A DNA stretch of 64,000 nt from JADLCB01 sp964398315. Its GTDB lineage: Bacteria > Planctomycetota > Phycisphaerae > Tepidisphaerales > Tepidisphaeraceae. The stretch lies in contig CAYNMV010000005.1 of NCBI GenBank assembly GCA_964398315.1, forward strand, positions 1 through 64,000. The letters run 5' to 3'. The translations under genes and the position numbers were made by a program. Positions 43,313 through 52,848 of the stretch are shown in pieces; position 1 is the stretch's first letter; every line of letters begins with the position of its first letter. The notes below the pieces were generated by a model. That model did no database searches and was not told the DNA's origin. It saw only the letters and a list, made by a program, of their open reading frames with translations.

Positions 43313-46300
43313 ATGCCAACTAACCTCTCCGGCCGATTCACGTTTATTGCCATCCTGGTGCTGGTGGCCCTGTTCGGGGTCCCCTTCATCGGCGGCGGCA
43401 TCTTCCCGCTCGACAGGCTGTTGGACGGGAGCATCCCCTGGTCCCAGAAGCACAACCTGAAGCCCGGCATCGACATGGCCGGGGGAACCAGCCTGCTGTA
43501 CGAGATCAAGACTCCGGAGGGGGTCACCCGCGGGCCGGATGTGGTGCGCGAGGTGATGCAGTCGCTCAAGCGGCGCGTCGATCCCGATGGCACCAAGAAC
43601 CTGATCTGGCGCCCGCAGGGGGATTCGCGCCTGGAAATCCAGATGCCGCTGACCGCCCAGCGCGAAGGGGCCGAGGAGGCCCGCCGGGCGTATGTCGAGG
43701 CGCACGACCGGGTGACGCAGCTCAACGTGAGCATTCCGCGGGTGCTGTCGATCGCCCGCGACACCGGGCTCTCGGCCGATGAACGCCGGGAACGGCTCAT
43801 GGCGCTGGCCAAGGGGAGCGAAACCCGCGAGGAGCTGTTTGGGGCGCTGCTGAGCGTGGTCGATCAGCGCCGGGCGGCGGCCGAGGCGTTTGAATCGGGC
43901 CAGGACCCCGAAGCCTACAAGAAGGATGCTCCGCTGGCCGCCCAGGAGCAGAGCATCATCGAGCGCCTCGAGCGCACCAACCTGCCGGTGGCGGCTCTCG
44001 AGGCGATCATGAGCCAGCCCGAGGCCCAGCGCCAGCGGGAGCTGGATGAACGCCGGGCGCAGTTCAAGGATTTCCCCGCCATGGCCGAGGCCCTGGAGGG
44101 GTTTGTGCAGGCCTGGCAGGCATATGAGCCGGTGCGGAGCTCGCTCGACCAGGGGGCCGAGCTGAAGCGCCTGCTTCAGGGTTCGGGCGTGCTGTCATTC
44201 CACATTGTGGCCGATGATCTGGCGCCCGATCGTCGTGCGGAGATGGTGCGGCGGCTGGAAGAGCTTGGCCCGGTGGCCTCGGCCACGCCGGAGCTGCGCT
44301 GGTTTGAGGTGGATCGCCCCGAGCAGTTCGGGCGCACGGGCCTGATGCACCCCTATGGCGACAAGCAGTACGTACTGCTGCACACCACCCCCGAGCACTC
44401 GATGGTCAACCGCGAAGGCGAGCCGCGCTGGGCGCTGGAGCGGGCCTGGACCGGCCGTGACACCGCCATGGGCGTGGCGCAGGTGGTGAACTTCCGCTTC
44501 GATCCGGTGGGTGCCCGCCGGTTTGCCACGCTGACCACCCAGCACCAGGGCCGCGCCCTGGCGATCGTGCTGGACAATGCGGTCATCAGCGCTCCCAACA
44601 TCCGCAATCCCATTACCGGCGGCCAGGGATACATCGAAGGCGGCGACCACGGCTTCACCCGCGAGGAACTGACCTACCTGGTCAGCACCCTCAGTGCCGG
44701 ATCACTCCCGGCCCAGCTCAGCGATGAGCCGATCAGCGAGCGCACAGTCGGTCCGCAGCTCGGTGCCGACAACCTCCGCGCTGGTTTCATCGCCTGTATT
44801 TCCGGCGTGATCCTCACCGCCGTCTTCCTGATCGGCTACTACTACATGAGCGGCGTGGTGGCCACCATCGCGGTCCTGCTCAACATGATCTTCCTGCTGG
44901 GCGTGATGGCGGCGTTCGATGCCACCTTCACCCTGCCGGGCGTGGCCGGCATCGTGCTGACGCTGGGCATGGCGGTGGATGCCAACGTGCTGATTTACGA
45001 GCGCCTGCGCGAGGAGCAGAAGCGCGGGCTGTCGGTGCGCCAGGCGCTGCGCAACGCCTACGACCGTGCCTGGTCGGCGATCGTCGACGCCAACGTGACG
45101 ACCCTCATCACGGCGGTGGTGCTGTTTTACTTCGGCAGCGAAGAGGTGCGTGGCTTCGGCCTGACGCTGATCATCGGTCTGGTGACCTCGATGTTCACCG
45201 CGCTGTATGTCACCAAGACGATTTTTGCCTTCCTGCTGGAATACACCCCGGTCGAGAAACTCGGGTCGTTGCCGCTGACGTTTCCCAAGTGGGATCGTCT
45301 GATCACCCCCACCATCGACTGGATGTCCAAGGCCAAATACTTTGGTATTTTGAGCGTGCTGTTCATCATCGGTGGCTGTTCGGTACTGGGATGGCAGTAC
45401 AAGCAGGGGAACCTGCTGGACATCGAGTTCGCCTCGGGCACGAGCGTCACGTTCGATCTGGTCCAGCCCATGGAGCAGAGCGAGGTTCGGCGCATCATCA
45501 ACGAGGCCGCACGGCAAAACCCCACCGCCCTGCCCAGCCCCAGCGTGGTGGCGGTGGGCACCGGTGATCGCACCTATGAGGTCGTCACCCCCAACGCCAA
45601 CGCCGCCCAGGTGCAGGAGGTTGTGCGGACCGCACTGCGCGAGCACCTGACCACCACCCCGCGCCTGACGTTCAACGGGATGGACCAGTCGCCGCAGGAG
45701 GCATTCACCGCGGGCCTGATCGTACCGATCGAAAGCGAGCGCCAGGTGATCGCCGGCTTTACGCCGCCGGAACTGGCCGAGCACATCGGTGGGGCGGCAC
45801 TTGTGCTGGAACACCTGGAGCCGCGGCTGAGTGCGGCCGATCTGGAATCGCGTCTCAATCGCTTCCGTCTGCTGCCTGGCGCTGTCCAGTCCGGTCATGA
45901 GTATCGCGAGTTTGATGTGGCGGTCTCGCCGGAAGGGACGGCGGTCGTGCTCGTGTCCGATCCGGCCCTGACCTACAACGCCAATCCCGAGCGCTGGCTC
46001 AATGAGATTGCGGGCCCCATGTGGCGGCTGACGGTGGAAGCGGCCAACTGGCAGTCAGACCTCCAGCGCGTCACCAACTTCAACCCCCAGGTGGCCGGCG
46101 ACACCCAGCGGGATGCCACCGTCGCGCTGGTGATCTCGATCGTGGCCATCATGGCCTACATCTGGATCCGCTTCGGTGATCTGCGCTACGGAACGGCGAC
46201 CGTGGTCTCGCTCATCCATGACCTGGCGTTCACGCTGGCGGCGGTCGGTTTTTCCCACCTGCTGGCGGGCACCCTCATCGGAGATGCCCTGTTGCTGGAG

Positions 46301-46699
46301 CCGTTCCGCGTGAACCTGAACATGGTGGCGGCAGTATTGACGGTGCTGGGCTGGTCAATGAATGACACCGTGGTCATCTTTGACCGTATTCGCGAAAACC
46401 GCGGCAAGTTCGGGCATGTGAGCCGGCGGATCATCAATGATTCGATCAACCAGACCATGCCCCGCACCCTGCTGACCGGCGGAACCACCCTCGTAACCAT
46501 CCTGATCATGTATATTTTCGGTGGGCCGGGCATCCATGGCTTTACTTTCACCCTGTTGCTTGGCATTATCTGCGGGACGTACTCGTCGGTTGTCATTGCT
46601 GCGCCGCTGCTGATGGTCGGCATCCGCGAAGCGCCCCAGCCGGCGACGTCGCAAACCCCTGTCGGGCAACTGCAAGCCGGTTCGGTCGGTGGGAAGTAA
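43313..46699 (+). CDS. secDF: fused protein translocase SecD-SecF
   Basis: The 1128-residue fusion uses the proton motive force to pull exported proteins through SecYEG. The SecD half has an N-terminal helix, the first periplasmic domain (DMAGGTSLLYEI, IQMPLTAQ), an extra helical insert (about 130-285) and five helices ending GMAVDANVLIYERLREE. The SecF half starts near residue 670 (YFGILSVLFIIGGCSVLGW), with SGTSVTFDL, WIRFGDLRYGTATVVSLIHD and MNDTVVIFDRIREN. It is longer than many SecDF fusions because of the insert. The ATG at 43313 is preferred over TTG at 43301. Confidence 0.95.
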   Translation: MPTNLSGRFTFIAILVLVALFGVPFIGGGIFPLDRLLDGSIPWSQKHNLKPGIDMAGGTSLLYEIKTPEGVTRGPDVVREVMQSLKRRVDPDGTKNLIWRPQGDSRLEIQMPLTAQREGAEEARRAYVEAHDRVTQLNVSIPRVLSIARDTGLSADERRERLMALAKGSETREELFGALLSVVDQRRAAAEAFESGQDPEAYKKDAPLAAQEQSIIERLERTNLPVAALEAIMSQPEAQRQRELDERRAQFKDFPAMAEALEGFVQAWQAYEPVRSSLDQGAELKRLLQGSGVLSFHIVADDLAPDRRAEMVRRLEELGPVASATPELRWFEVDRPEQFGRTGLMHPYGDKQYVLLHTTPEHSMVNREGEPRWALERAWTGRDTAMGVAQVVNFRFDPVGARRFATLTTQHQGRALAIVLDNAVISAPNIRNPITGGQGYIEGGDHGFTREELTYLVSTLSAGSLPAQLSDEPISERTVGPQLGADNLRAGFIACISGVILTAVFLIGYYYMSGVVATIAVLLNMIFLLGVMAAFDATFTLPGVAGIVLTLGMAVDANVLIYERLREEQKRGLSVRQALRNAYDRAWSAIVDANVTTLITAVVLFYFGSEEVRGFGLTLIIGLVTSMFTALYVTKTIFAFLLEYTPVEKLGSLPLTFPKWDRLITPTIDWMSKAKYFGILSVLFIIGGCSVLGWQYKQGNLLDIEFASGTSVTFDLVQPMEQSEVRRIINEAARQNPTALPSPSVVAVGTGDRTYEVVTPNANAAQVQEVVRTALREHLTTTPRLTFNGMDQSPQEAFTAGLIVPIESERQVIAGFTPPELAEHIGGAALVLEHLEPRLSAADLESRLNRFRLLPGAVQSGHEYREFDVAVSPEGTAVVLVSDPALTYNANPERWLNEIAGPMWRLTVEAANWQSDLQRVTNFNPQVAGDTQRDATVALVISIVAIMAYIWIRFGDLRYGTATVVSLIHDLAFTLAAVGFSHLLAGTLIGDALLLEPFRVNLNMVAAVLTVLGWSMNDTVVIFDRIRENRGKFGHVSRRIINDSINQTMPRTLLTGGTTLVTILIMYIFGGPGIHGFTFTLLLGIICGTYSSVVIAAPLLMVGIREAPQPATSQTPVGQLQAGSVGGK

Positions 46700-46702
46700 T
46701 TA

Positions 46703-46787
46703 AGTCTGAATGGGGTCCGGCGTTCAGAATTCAGCAAGGCGTCTGTCTGAATCCTGCACCCTGACCGCTAAACTCTGAACTCTAGAC
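46703..46787. repeat. imperfect inverted repeat (secDF/LysM spacer)
   Basis: The left part (46703-46735) with GTCTGAA and TTCAGAATTCAG is roughly complementary to 46748-46787, which reiterates CTGAA and CTCTGAACTCT. It is another spacer between co-directional genes. Confidence 0.45.
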
Positions 46788-46805
46788 GGGGAAGGAGTCC
46801 CTCCC

Positions 46806-47720
46806 ATGCGCAAGGACGTGCGATTCGGCCTCACCATTGGCGCCATCCTGCTGGCGGTGCTGGTGGTCTACGTGCTGGTTGTGCCGGCCGACAGCCCCGA
46901 GCCGGTGTCGCTGGAGACCCTCAACCCCGATGGCACCGTCGCCACGCCGATCGAATCGGTGGGTGATGATTCAACCGCCATCGAACCTGGCCCGCTGGCC
47001 ACTCACACCCCCGAGTCACCGGCCGGCCCTGCCCCCATTGCGACCGAACCTGCCCCGGCCGCCGAGCCGGAGGTGACGCGCACGCCCATCGTACAGAGCA
47101 CCGATGAGGTGGACTGGGTGGCGCTGCTGTATCGCAACCAGGCCGCCGGCATCGAGCGCAGCCCCAGCGAGCGCAGCACCACGGCCCGTGAAGCGGCCGC
47201 CGTGGCATCCCCATCCGCCGCAACCGCGATGGCCCCGATCGCCGATGGCGAGCCGGGTCGAGCCACCCGCGCCACGGTGTCGCCCGATACGACGGCCGCG
47301 AGCGATACCTACACGGTCCAGCCCAATGACAGCCTGTGGACGATCTCCCAGAAGGTCTTCGGCGATGGCCGTTACTACAACGACATTGCCCGCGCCAACC
47401 CCGGGATTAACCCCAATCGCCTGCAGGTGGGCCAGCAGTTGAAGTTGCCCTCCCGCGCAGCGCTGACCAGCGCTGAGACGGCCGGCCGGTCGGCCGCGGC
47501 TGCCGATGCGGCCCCGATCGACACCGCCCGGCAGTACCGCGTGCAGAGCGGCGACAGCCTCCACCGCATCGCCCAGCGCCTCTACGGCAGCAGCGCGATG
47601 GCCGATGAGCTGTACCAGCTCAACCGCCAGTTGATCGGTGCTGATCCGGCGAAGCTGAAGGTGGGCATGGTGCTGCAGCTTCCCGCTGCCCCCACCAGCG
47701 CCACCGCCGGCGCGCAGTAA
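46806..47720 (+). CDS. LysM-domain membrane-anchored protein
   Basis: The product has 304 residues. It has an N-terminal membrane anchor (FGLTIGAILLAVLVVYVLVV), a Pro/Thr/Ala-rich linker (about 30-160) and two LysM domains: DTYTVQPNDSLWTISQKVFG and YRVQSGDSLHRIAQRLYG, each ending in an LQLP/LKLP-like strand. LysM domains bind peptidoglycan or chitin-type glycans. It is probably an inner-membrane protein reaching into the periplasm. A terminator follows. Confidence 0.9.
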   Translation: MRKDVRFGLTIGAILLAVLVVYVLVVPADSPEPVSLETLNPDGTVATPIESVGDDSTAIEPGPLATHTPESPAGPAPIATEPAPAAEPEVTRTPIVQSTDEVDWVALLYRNQAAGIERSPSERSTTAREAAAVASPSAATAMAPIADGEPGRATRATVSPDTTAASDTYTVQPNDSLWTISQKVFGDGRYYNDIARANPGINPNRLQVGQQLKLPSRAALTSAETAGRSAAAADAAPIDTARQYRVQSGDSLHRIAQRLYGSSAMADELYQLNRQLIGADPAKLKVGMVLQLPAAPTSATAGAQ

Positions 47721-47748
47721 GCAGACACCAAATCCTTGCAGCAGATTC

Positions 47749-47784
47749 GCCGGGGCGATCATGGATCGTCCCGGTGCTTTTTTT
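47749..47784 (+). terminator. rho-independent terminator after the LysM gene
   Basis: An 11-bp stem (47749-47759 with 47765-47775, two G-T pairs) around CATGG is followed by a seven-T run at 47778-47784. Confidence 0.85.
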
Positions 47785-47900
47785 GGGGGCTGCCGTTTCT
47801 CGTGCGGCCAGGTGCACATCGCCCATGTCACAGTGGTGATGTTTCTCGTCGTTTGCGGCACAATCGGCGATCCAACCGGGCAACCGGTGGCCGGCTGGGC

Positions 47901-47906
47901 TACAAT
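47901..47906 (+). promoter_or_regulatory. -10 element (TACAAT) of the DUF4159-like gene
   Basis: TACAAT lies 45 bases before the chosen ATG at 47951. The leader has a normal ribosome site (GGAGGT at 47941-47946). The -35 is unclear. Confidence 0.4.
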
Positions 47907-47950
47907 GCGGCAACTGTCAGATGAGTGCGTGCGAATCCATTGGAGGTGCA

Positions 47951-50278
47951 ATGAATTGCAGCCGAGTGCTAACGGGATTGGCGGTCCTGTTCGTGGCGGC
48001 CTGGTCAATGGCGGCCACACCCGAGCAGATCGAGACCGCGATTCAGCGAACCAAGGAGTATATCTACTCCCAGCAGCAGCCCGATGGCACATGGGAAAAC
48101 AAGCCCCGCGACCCAACCGACAAGGGCAACAAGCACGAAGGCGGGCAGTGGGGCGGACGCACCGCCCTGGCGGTTTACTCGCTCCTGGCGGCCGGTGAAA
48201 GCCCGCAGGATCCGCGCCTCAAGCGGGCAATCGACTTTCTCCGCACCGAGCAGATGGTTGGCGTCTACGCCGTGGGGCTGCGCAGCCAGGTCTGGTACTT
48301 CCTGCCGCCGACCAACGAGGTCAAGAGCCTGATGGTTCGCGATGCCCGCTTCCTGATGAGCATGATCAACGGCCCGGGCACCAAGGGCAAGGGGGCGGTC
48401 GGGCATTACGGCTATGTCCCCGGCACCACCTCCTACAGCCACAGTCGCAGCCAGTATGCGGTCCTGGGTATCTGGGCCGCGGCCCAGATGGGCATCGAGA
48501 TTCCCAATCGCTACTGGCAGGTCGTCGAGCATGCCTGGATGGCCAACCAGGACAAGAGCGGCGGCTGGACCTATCAGCATCCCGATATTACCGGTCATCC
48601 GGTGACCCCCGGCATGACCGCCGCCGGCGTGGCTACCCTCTACATCATCCAGGACTATCTGTATGCCAATCGCGGCCTTGACTGCCGGCCCGGCCGTGCT
48701 GTCAGCAGCGATGCCTCGATCGAAGCGGGAATGAAGTGGATGGCGGCCAACATGGACAAGATCGCCACCAGTAAGAGCCATTTCCGCAGCCGCGACTTCC
48801 CCATGGTGACACTCTATGCCATCGAGCGCATCGGCGTGGCCAGCGGCCGAAAATACATCGGCGATGTGGACTGGTTCCAGAAGGGGGCGGACTGGCTGGT
48901 GTCGGTTCAGCGCAAGGACGGATCGTTTCCCAGCGACCACAACGCCGTGCAGGTCATGCCCAGCAGTTGCATGGCGCTGCTGTTCCTGTCGCGCGGCGGG
49001 GCGCCGATCCTGATGAACAAGCTGGAGTACGCCAACGAAGGCGCGCAGCAGCCCGGCTGGAACAACCGCCCGCGGGATGTGGCCAATGTCGCCCGCTGGG
49101 TCGGTCGCCAGGCGGAGCGCGAGCACAACTGGCAGGTGGTCGGCATGCAGTCGCGTACGGCCGACTGGCACGATGCACCGATTCTCTACATCAGCGGCAA
49201 CGAAGCCCTGAACCTCAAGGAAGAAGACAAGCAGAAGCTCAAGCGCTATGTGGAGCAGGGCGGGCTGATCCTGGCCCATGCCGATTGCAACTCGCGCGCT
49301 TTCACCGAGTCGGTGCGCCGGCTCTGCGGCGAGTTGTTCCCTTCATATGAGTTCCGCCTGCTGCCGGATGACCACATCATTTACACCAACCGCTTCCAGC
49401 GCTCGCGCTGGCGCAGCAAGCCGCAGGTGATGGGCCTGAGCAATGGCTCGCGCGAACTGATTCTGCTGGTCGCCAGCGGCGACCCCGCCCGCGACTGGCA
49501 GACCATGAACACCGGCGGCAACGAGGCGAGCTGGGAACTGGCGGCCAACATTTACCACTACGCCGTTGAGGGCACCGCCACGCGCCGCAGCCGTGGTACC
49601 ACCCACTGGCTGGAGAAAGATCCTGCGATCAAGCCCTCCCAGAACCTGACAGTTGCCCGCTTGCAGACTGAGTGGAACTGGGACCCCGAACCCGGTGGCT
49701 GGGAGCGCCTGGCTGCCTATCTGCATAACCGCTATCGCGTGGACCTGAAGACCAGGCCCGTGCGCCTGGGCGAGCCGATTGAGGGCGTCAAGGTGGCGCA
49801 CCTGACCGGCACGGCCGATCTGCGCATCGATGCCGATGAACAGGCCACGCTCAAGAAGTTCATCGAAGGCGGCGGCACGCTCATCATCGATGCCGCCGGC
49901 GGCGCGGGCGTCTTCGCCACCGCGGTGGAGAAAGCCCTGTCGGAGATGTATCCGGGGCAGGAACTGGCCACCATTCCCGACACCGATCCCCTGTTCAAGG
50001 TGAGCGGTGAGGCCGATACGCCCATCGCCTGGCGCTCGTACACCCGCCGGGTCCTGGGCAGCCTGCCGCGCGGCTCGCGGCTCAAGGGGATCAAGGTGGG
50101 CGATCGCTGGGGTGTGATCTACAGCCGCGAAGACCTGAGCACCGGCCTGGTCGGCCAGGAGGTTGATGGCATCGCCGGTTACACCCCGGCCACCGCCACC
50201 TCCCTGATGACTCGGATCCTCTTCCATACCACCGGCACCCGCGCCGAACCGGCCAAGCCAGCGCCGGCGAAGAAGTAG
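47951..50278 (+). CDS. prenyltransferase-type repeat protein with DUF4159-like domains
   Basis: The 775-residue exported protein has a signal peptide (LTGLAVLFVAAWSMA). Residues 25-360 form an alpha/alpha toroid with QQQPDGTWE-type and GGWTYQHPD repeats as in squalene/oxidase-prenyltransferase folds, but without the acidic catalytic DxDD motif. Two Rossmann-like DUF4159-type domains follow: ILYISGNEALNLKEEDKQKL with GGLILAHADCNSRAF, and VARLQTEWNWDPEPGGWERL with GGTLIIDAAGG. The combination is common in planctomycetes; function is unknown. The ATG at 47951 is chosen for its GGAGGT site. Confidence 0.85.
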   Translation: MNCSRVLTGLAVLFVAAWSMAATPEQIETAIQRTKEYIYSQQQPDGTWENKPRDPTDKGNKHEGGQWGGRTALAVYSLLAAGESPQDPRLKRAIDFLRTEQMVGVYAVGLRSQVWYFLPPTNEVKSLMVRDARFLMSMINGPGTKGKGAVGHYGYVPGTTSYSHSRSQYAVLGIWAAAQMGIEIPNRYWQVVEHAWMANQDKSGGWTYQHPDITGHPVTPGMTAAGVATLYIIQDYLYANRGLDCRPGRAVSSDASIEAGMKWMAANMDKIATSKSHFRSRDFPMVTLYAIERIGVASGRKYIGDVDWFQKGADWLVSVQRKDGSFPSDHNAVQVMPSSCMALLFLSRGGAPILMNKLEYANEGAQQPGWNNRPRDVANVARWVGRQAEREHNWQVVGMQSRTADWHDAPILYISGNEALNLKEEDKQKLKRYVEQGGLILAHADCNSRAFTESVRRLCGELFPSYEFRLLPDDHIIYTNRFQRSRWRSKPQVMGLSNGSRELILLVASGDPARDWQTMNTGGNEASWELAANIYHYAVEGTATRRSRGTTHWLEKDPAIKPSQNLTVARLQTEWNWDPEPGGWERLAAYLHNRYRVDLKTRPVRLGEPIEGVKVAHLTGTADLRIDADEQATLKKFIEGGGTLIIDAAGGAGVFATAVEKALSEMYPGQELATIPDTDPLFKVSGEADTPIAWRSYTRRVLGSLPRGSRLKGIKVGDRWGVIYSREDLSTGLVGQEVDGIAGYTPATATSLMTRILFHTTGTRAEPAKPAPAKK

Positions 50279-50345
50279 GGCCAGCGGAGAAGTAGGGCCG
50301 GCGGCGACATGAGCGCTTCGGCCCAGCGCGTGCGATTGAGATCGA

Positions 50346-51038
50346 TCAGTTGGCCGTATCGGCCCAGGAGCGCATCTCGGTGGCGTGGTAGGTGAGCGTG
50401 GCCGGATCGTGGCGGGCCACCAGCTCGACGTGTGCATCGTCGAACAGGACATTGTTGCCGCCACGGTGGATGTTCATACCGCCCGGCTCATCGGCGAACA
50501 GCAGCGCTGGCTGTGAGGCATCATCCTTGTCGCAGTCTTCCTGTGTGAAGGGGGCGGTGCCAAAGGGCGGCGGGTAGAACTGCCGCTCGGTGCAGTCGCC
50601 ACTCAGGACGAAGCGCCCGCTGGTGCGGATACGGGAGAACTGCGTCCAGTTCCGCCCCTGCGTGTAGCTCCAGCGCGCCGCCAGGAAGTAGGTGATCCGG
50701 GCTTCATCCGGGAATGAAGGGCAGCGGTAAACTTCGCCCTCGGGGCTGACGAAGTAAGGTTCGAGCTGCTCGGTCCAGCCGGGGCCGGGCGCATCTTCAC
50801 CGGTGCCGTCGCCGCCGTAAATGTGCCATTTGCCCCAGACGGGCATGCGATCACGGTTTTCGATCGCATAGGCGCGCAGCGCTGCCCCCACCTGGCGCAG
50901 ATGCGCAGCACACTTGGCCGTCTGGGCCGAAGCCCGCGCCCGGCTCAGGGCCGGCAGCAGCAGCCCGAGCAGCAGGGCGATAATCCCGATCACCACGAGC
51001 AGTTCAACCAGGGTAAATGCCTGTCGCCGGGAGCGCAT
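50346..51038 (-). CDS. type II secretion-like pseudopilin (prepilin N-terminal methylation motif)
   Basis: The 230-residue protein starts with a type IV prepilin leader (MRSRRQAFTLVELLVVIGII). Cleavage is expected before Phe and a hydrophobic alpha-1 helix follows. The body has Cys pairs and the C-terminal motif NIHRGGNNVLFDDAHVELV, typical of the large H-X9-DG pseudopilin family of Planctomycetota. The role is probably in a secretion or surface-assembly machine. It ends a three-gene minus-strand group. Confidence 0.9.
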   Translation of the reverse strand: MRSRRQAFTLVELLVVIGIIALLLGLLLPALSRARASAQTAKCAAHLRQVGAALRAYAIENRDRMPVWGKWHIYGGDGTGEDAPGPGWTEQLEPYFVSPEGEVYRCPSFPDEARITYFLAARWSYTQGRNWTQFSRIRTSGRFVLSGDCTERQFYPPPFGTAPFTQEDCDKDDASQPALLFADEPGGMNIHRGGNNVLFDDAHVELVARHDPATLTYHATEMRSWADTAN

Positions 51039-51051
51039 GGCAGCATCCTTT

Positions 51052-51611
51052 TTATTGCTGGGCTGAACCGCCGACCGCCAGGTTTGGTTCCAGGTCCTCA
51101 GGCAGGTCCTCGGGCAACCCGGCCGCCGCGGGAGGCGATGCCGGGNNNNNNNNNNNNNNNNNNNNNNNNNNNNNNNNNNNNNNNNNNNNNNNNNNNNNNN
51201 NNNNNNNNNNNNNNNNNNNNNNNNNNNNNNNNNNNNNNNNNNNNNCGATGCCGGGACAGGGCGGCCAACCAGCAGCCGCAGCAGGTGAATCAGCAGCACC
51301 ACCATGATGAACGTGGCCAGCGCCACGCCCAGTGCTGAGACCGTGATCAGGTTGTGGGTTAAGACTTCCCAGCGGCCGGCTCCGGCCGCTGGAGCAGCGG
51401 GGGCGACAAACAGCCGGCCCAGCACCCAGCCTTCCCCCCAGAGCAATGCCACGATGCCCCATGCCAGCGCGCTCTGGGTGAGAATGACCCGCCAGCGCCC
51501 CGGGCGGCTGCGTCCCCGCAGCATCAGGTAGAGCTCGCGCACGGGCATCAGCAGGACCAGCAACAGGTAAAATATGGCGGTAATTCCCGTTCCCGGAATT
51601 CCAGCAGTCAT
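51052..51611 (-). CDS. small membrane protein, interrupted by an assembly gap
   Basis: The N-terminal part (from 51611) has three hydrophobic segments (AIFYLLLVLLMPVRELYLML, LTQSALAWGIVALLWGEGW, VALATFIMVVLLIHLLRLL). The 100-N gap follows GRPVPAS. The 10 bases flanking the gap on each side are identical (CGATGCCGGG). If they are merged the frame continues as ASPPAAAGLPEDLPEDLEPN to the stop at 51052, giving 149 residues. Read literally through the N run, the frame instead fuses to the pseudopilin, which is wrong. The family is not recognised. Confidence 0.7.
51146..51245. other. assembly gap (100 N)
   Basis: The gap length is a placeholder. Flanks 51136-51145 and 51246-51255 are identical 10-mers, which suggests overlapping contig ends. 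Confidence 0.95.
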
Positions 51612-51630
51612 CTCACCCTCCGCAGGTTAT

Positions 51631-52674
51631 TCAGTGCCCCTTGACATAGACCAGCAACGGCCGGCCGGCGATCAGCTCATTCCAGAACGCCCGCAGCAGA
51701 AAGATGGCATTGACCGTCCGCAGAATGAAAAAACTCGGAATGCTCGCCAGCGCCCGTCCCAACTCACGTCGTTGCAGGCTCTTGTACGCCACCGGCACCA
51801 GCACGGCCGGGGCATCCAGCAGGTATCCCAGCAGGAACAGCGGGCTGACCAGGATGGCCAGCAGCGGGATCAGCACCAGATAGGCGATGGATGCAAACAG
51901 CGCATCCCACACGCCCACCGCCACGGACGTGCGCAGGTAGGGCACCTGCAACAGCCCGCGCCAGTGCAGCCGTGCATTCTGCACAAAACCGTGCGACCAG
52001 CGCGTGAGCTGCTTGCTCATGAAATCATAGTTGTGCGGCTCGATCGGGTAGCAGACCGCATCAGGAACAAACCGGACCTTGTGCCCCGACTGGTAAAAGC
52101 TCCAGGTCAGGTCCATGTCCTCGGCCATGGTCCGCCGTGACCATCCGCCATGCGCCTTGAGGATGGTGGTGTCATAGACGGAGAAGCATCCCGAGGAAAT
52201 CAGCGGCTTGTCGTAGTGGTCCTGGATAATCTTGTAGAACGAGAACGCGAACAGATATTCCACGTAGCGCCCGCGCTCCCAGATGGTCCTGACATGGCGC
52301 GGCAGCACGAATCCACACGCCGCCACTACACCGTCTTCGCTCATGGCGGGCATGATCTTCTCGATGGCGTCAGGGGCGAGCGTGGTATCGGCGTCGATCG
52401 CCATCGTGTAAGGCGTCGTGACATGCTCGAGGGCGAAGTTCTGCGCGCCGGCTTTGGAGCCGGTGTTGGCTGGGGGGCGCAGGACGGTTACGCCCATCGT
52501 CCGCGCAATATCACCCGTGCCATCGGTGGAGAAATCATCGATCACGATGATTTGCTCCGGCGGCAATGTCTGGGTCTGCAGGCTGCGAAGTGTGTCGGCG
52601 ATGCTCCCGGCCTCGTTATATGCCGGTACGAGAACGGTCAGCCCGCTGGATGGTCTCCCTGCCTCCACCTGCAT
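51631..52674 (-). CDS. family 2 glycosyltransferase, membrane-bound
   Basis: The 347-residue processive-type GT2 enzyme shows nucleotide-binding VLVPAYNEAGSIADTL and IVIDDFSTDGTG, metal-binding DADTT, acceptor-binding TMAEDMDLTW and the QLTRW motif. At least two C-terminal membrane segments follow (ASIAYLVLIPLLAILVSPLF). It probably makes or extends a surface polysaccharide from the cytoplasmic side. The start at 52674 is a short way ahead of the first beta strand. It lies 19 bp upstream of the membrane protein gene, suggesting an operon with it and the pseudopilin. Confidence 0.92.
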   Translation of the reverse strand: MQVEAGRPSSGLTVLVPAYNEAGSIADTLRSLQTQTLPPEQIIVIDDFSTDGTGDIARTMGVTVLRPPANTGSKAGAQNFALEHVTTPYTMAIDADTTLAPDAIEKIMPAMSEDGVVAACGFVLPRHVRTIWERGRYVEYLFAFSFYKIIQDHYDKPLISSGCFSVYDTTILKAHGGWSRRTMAEDMDLTWSFYQSGHKVRFVPDAVCYPIEPHNYDFMSKQLTRWSHGFVQNARLHWRGLLQVPYLRTSVAVGVWDALFASIAYLVLIPLLAILVSPLFLLGYLLDAPAVLVPVAYKSLQRRELGRALASIPSFFILRTVNAIFLLRAFWNELIAGRPLLVYVKGH

Positions 52675-52806
52675 GAGGCCAAATGATATGAGCCGCAGAT
52701 GATACGACGATGAATTGTCAAAGAATTTTTTACAACTGAAATGGGTGAGGTCGTCTCAGGAGATCCAACCCTAACAGATCGGAGGGTACCGAACACAACC
52801 AACCAT

Positions 52807-52848
52807 GATATGAGCAACGCGATGTGAGCAACGCGATGTGAGCAACGC
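52807..52848. repeat. three tandem 14-bp units touching the ABC-F stop codon
   Basis: The units are GATATGAGCAACGC, GATGTGAGCAACGC and GATGTGAGCAACGC. The last base is the first base of the stop-codon complement of the minus-strand ABC-F gene. Confidence 0.85.
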
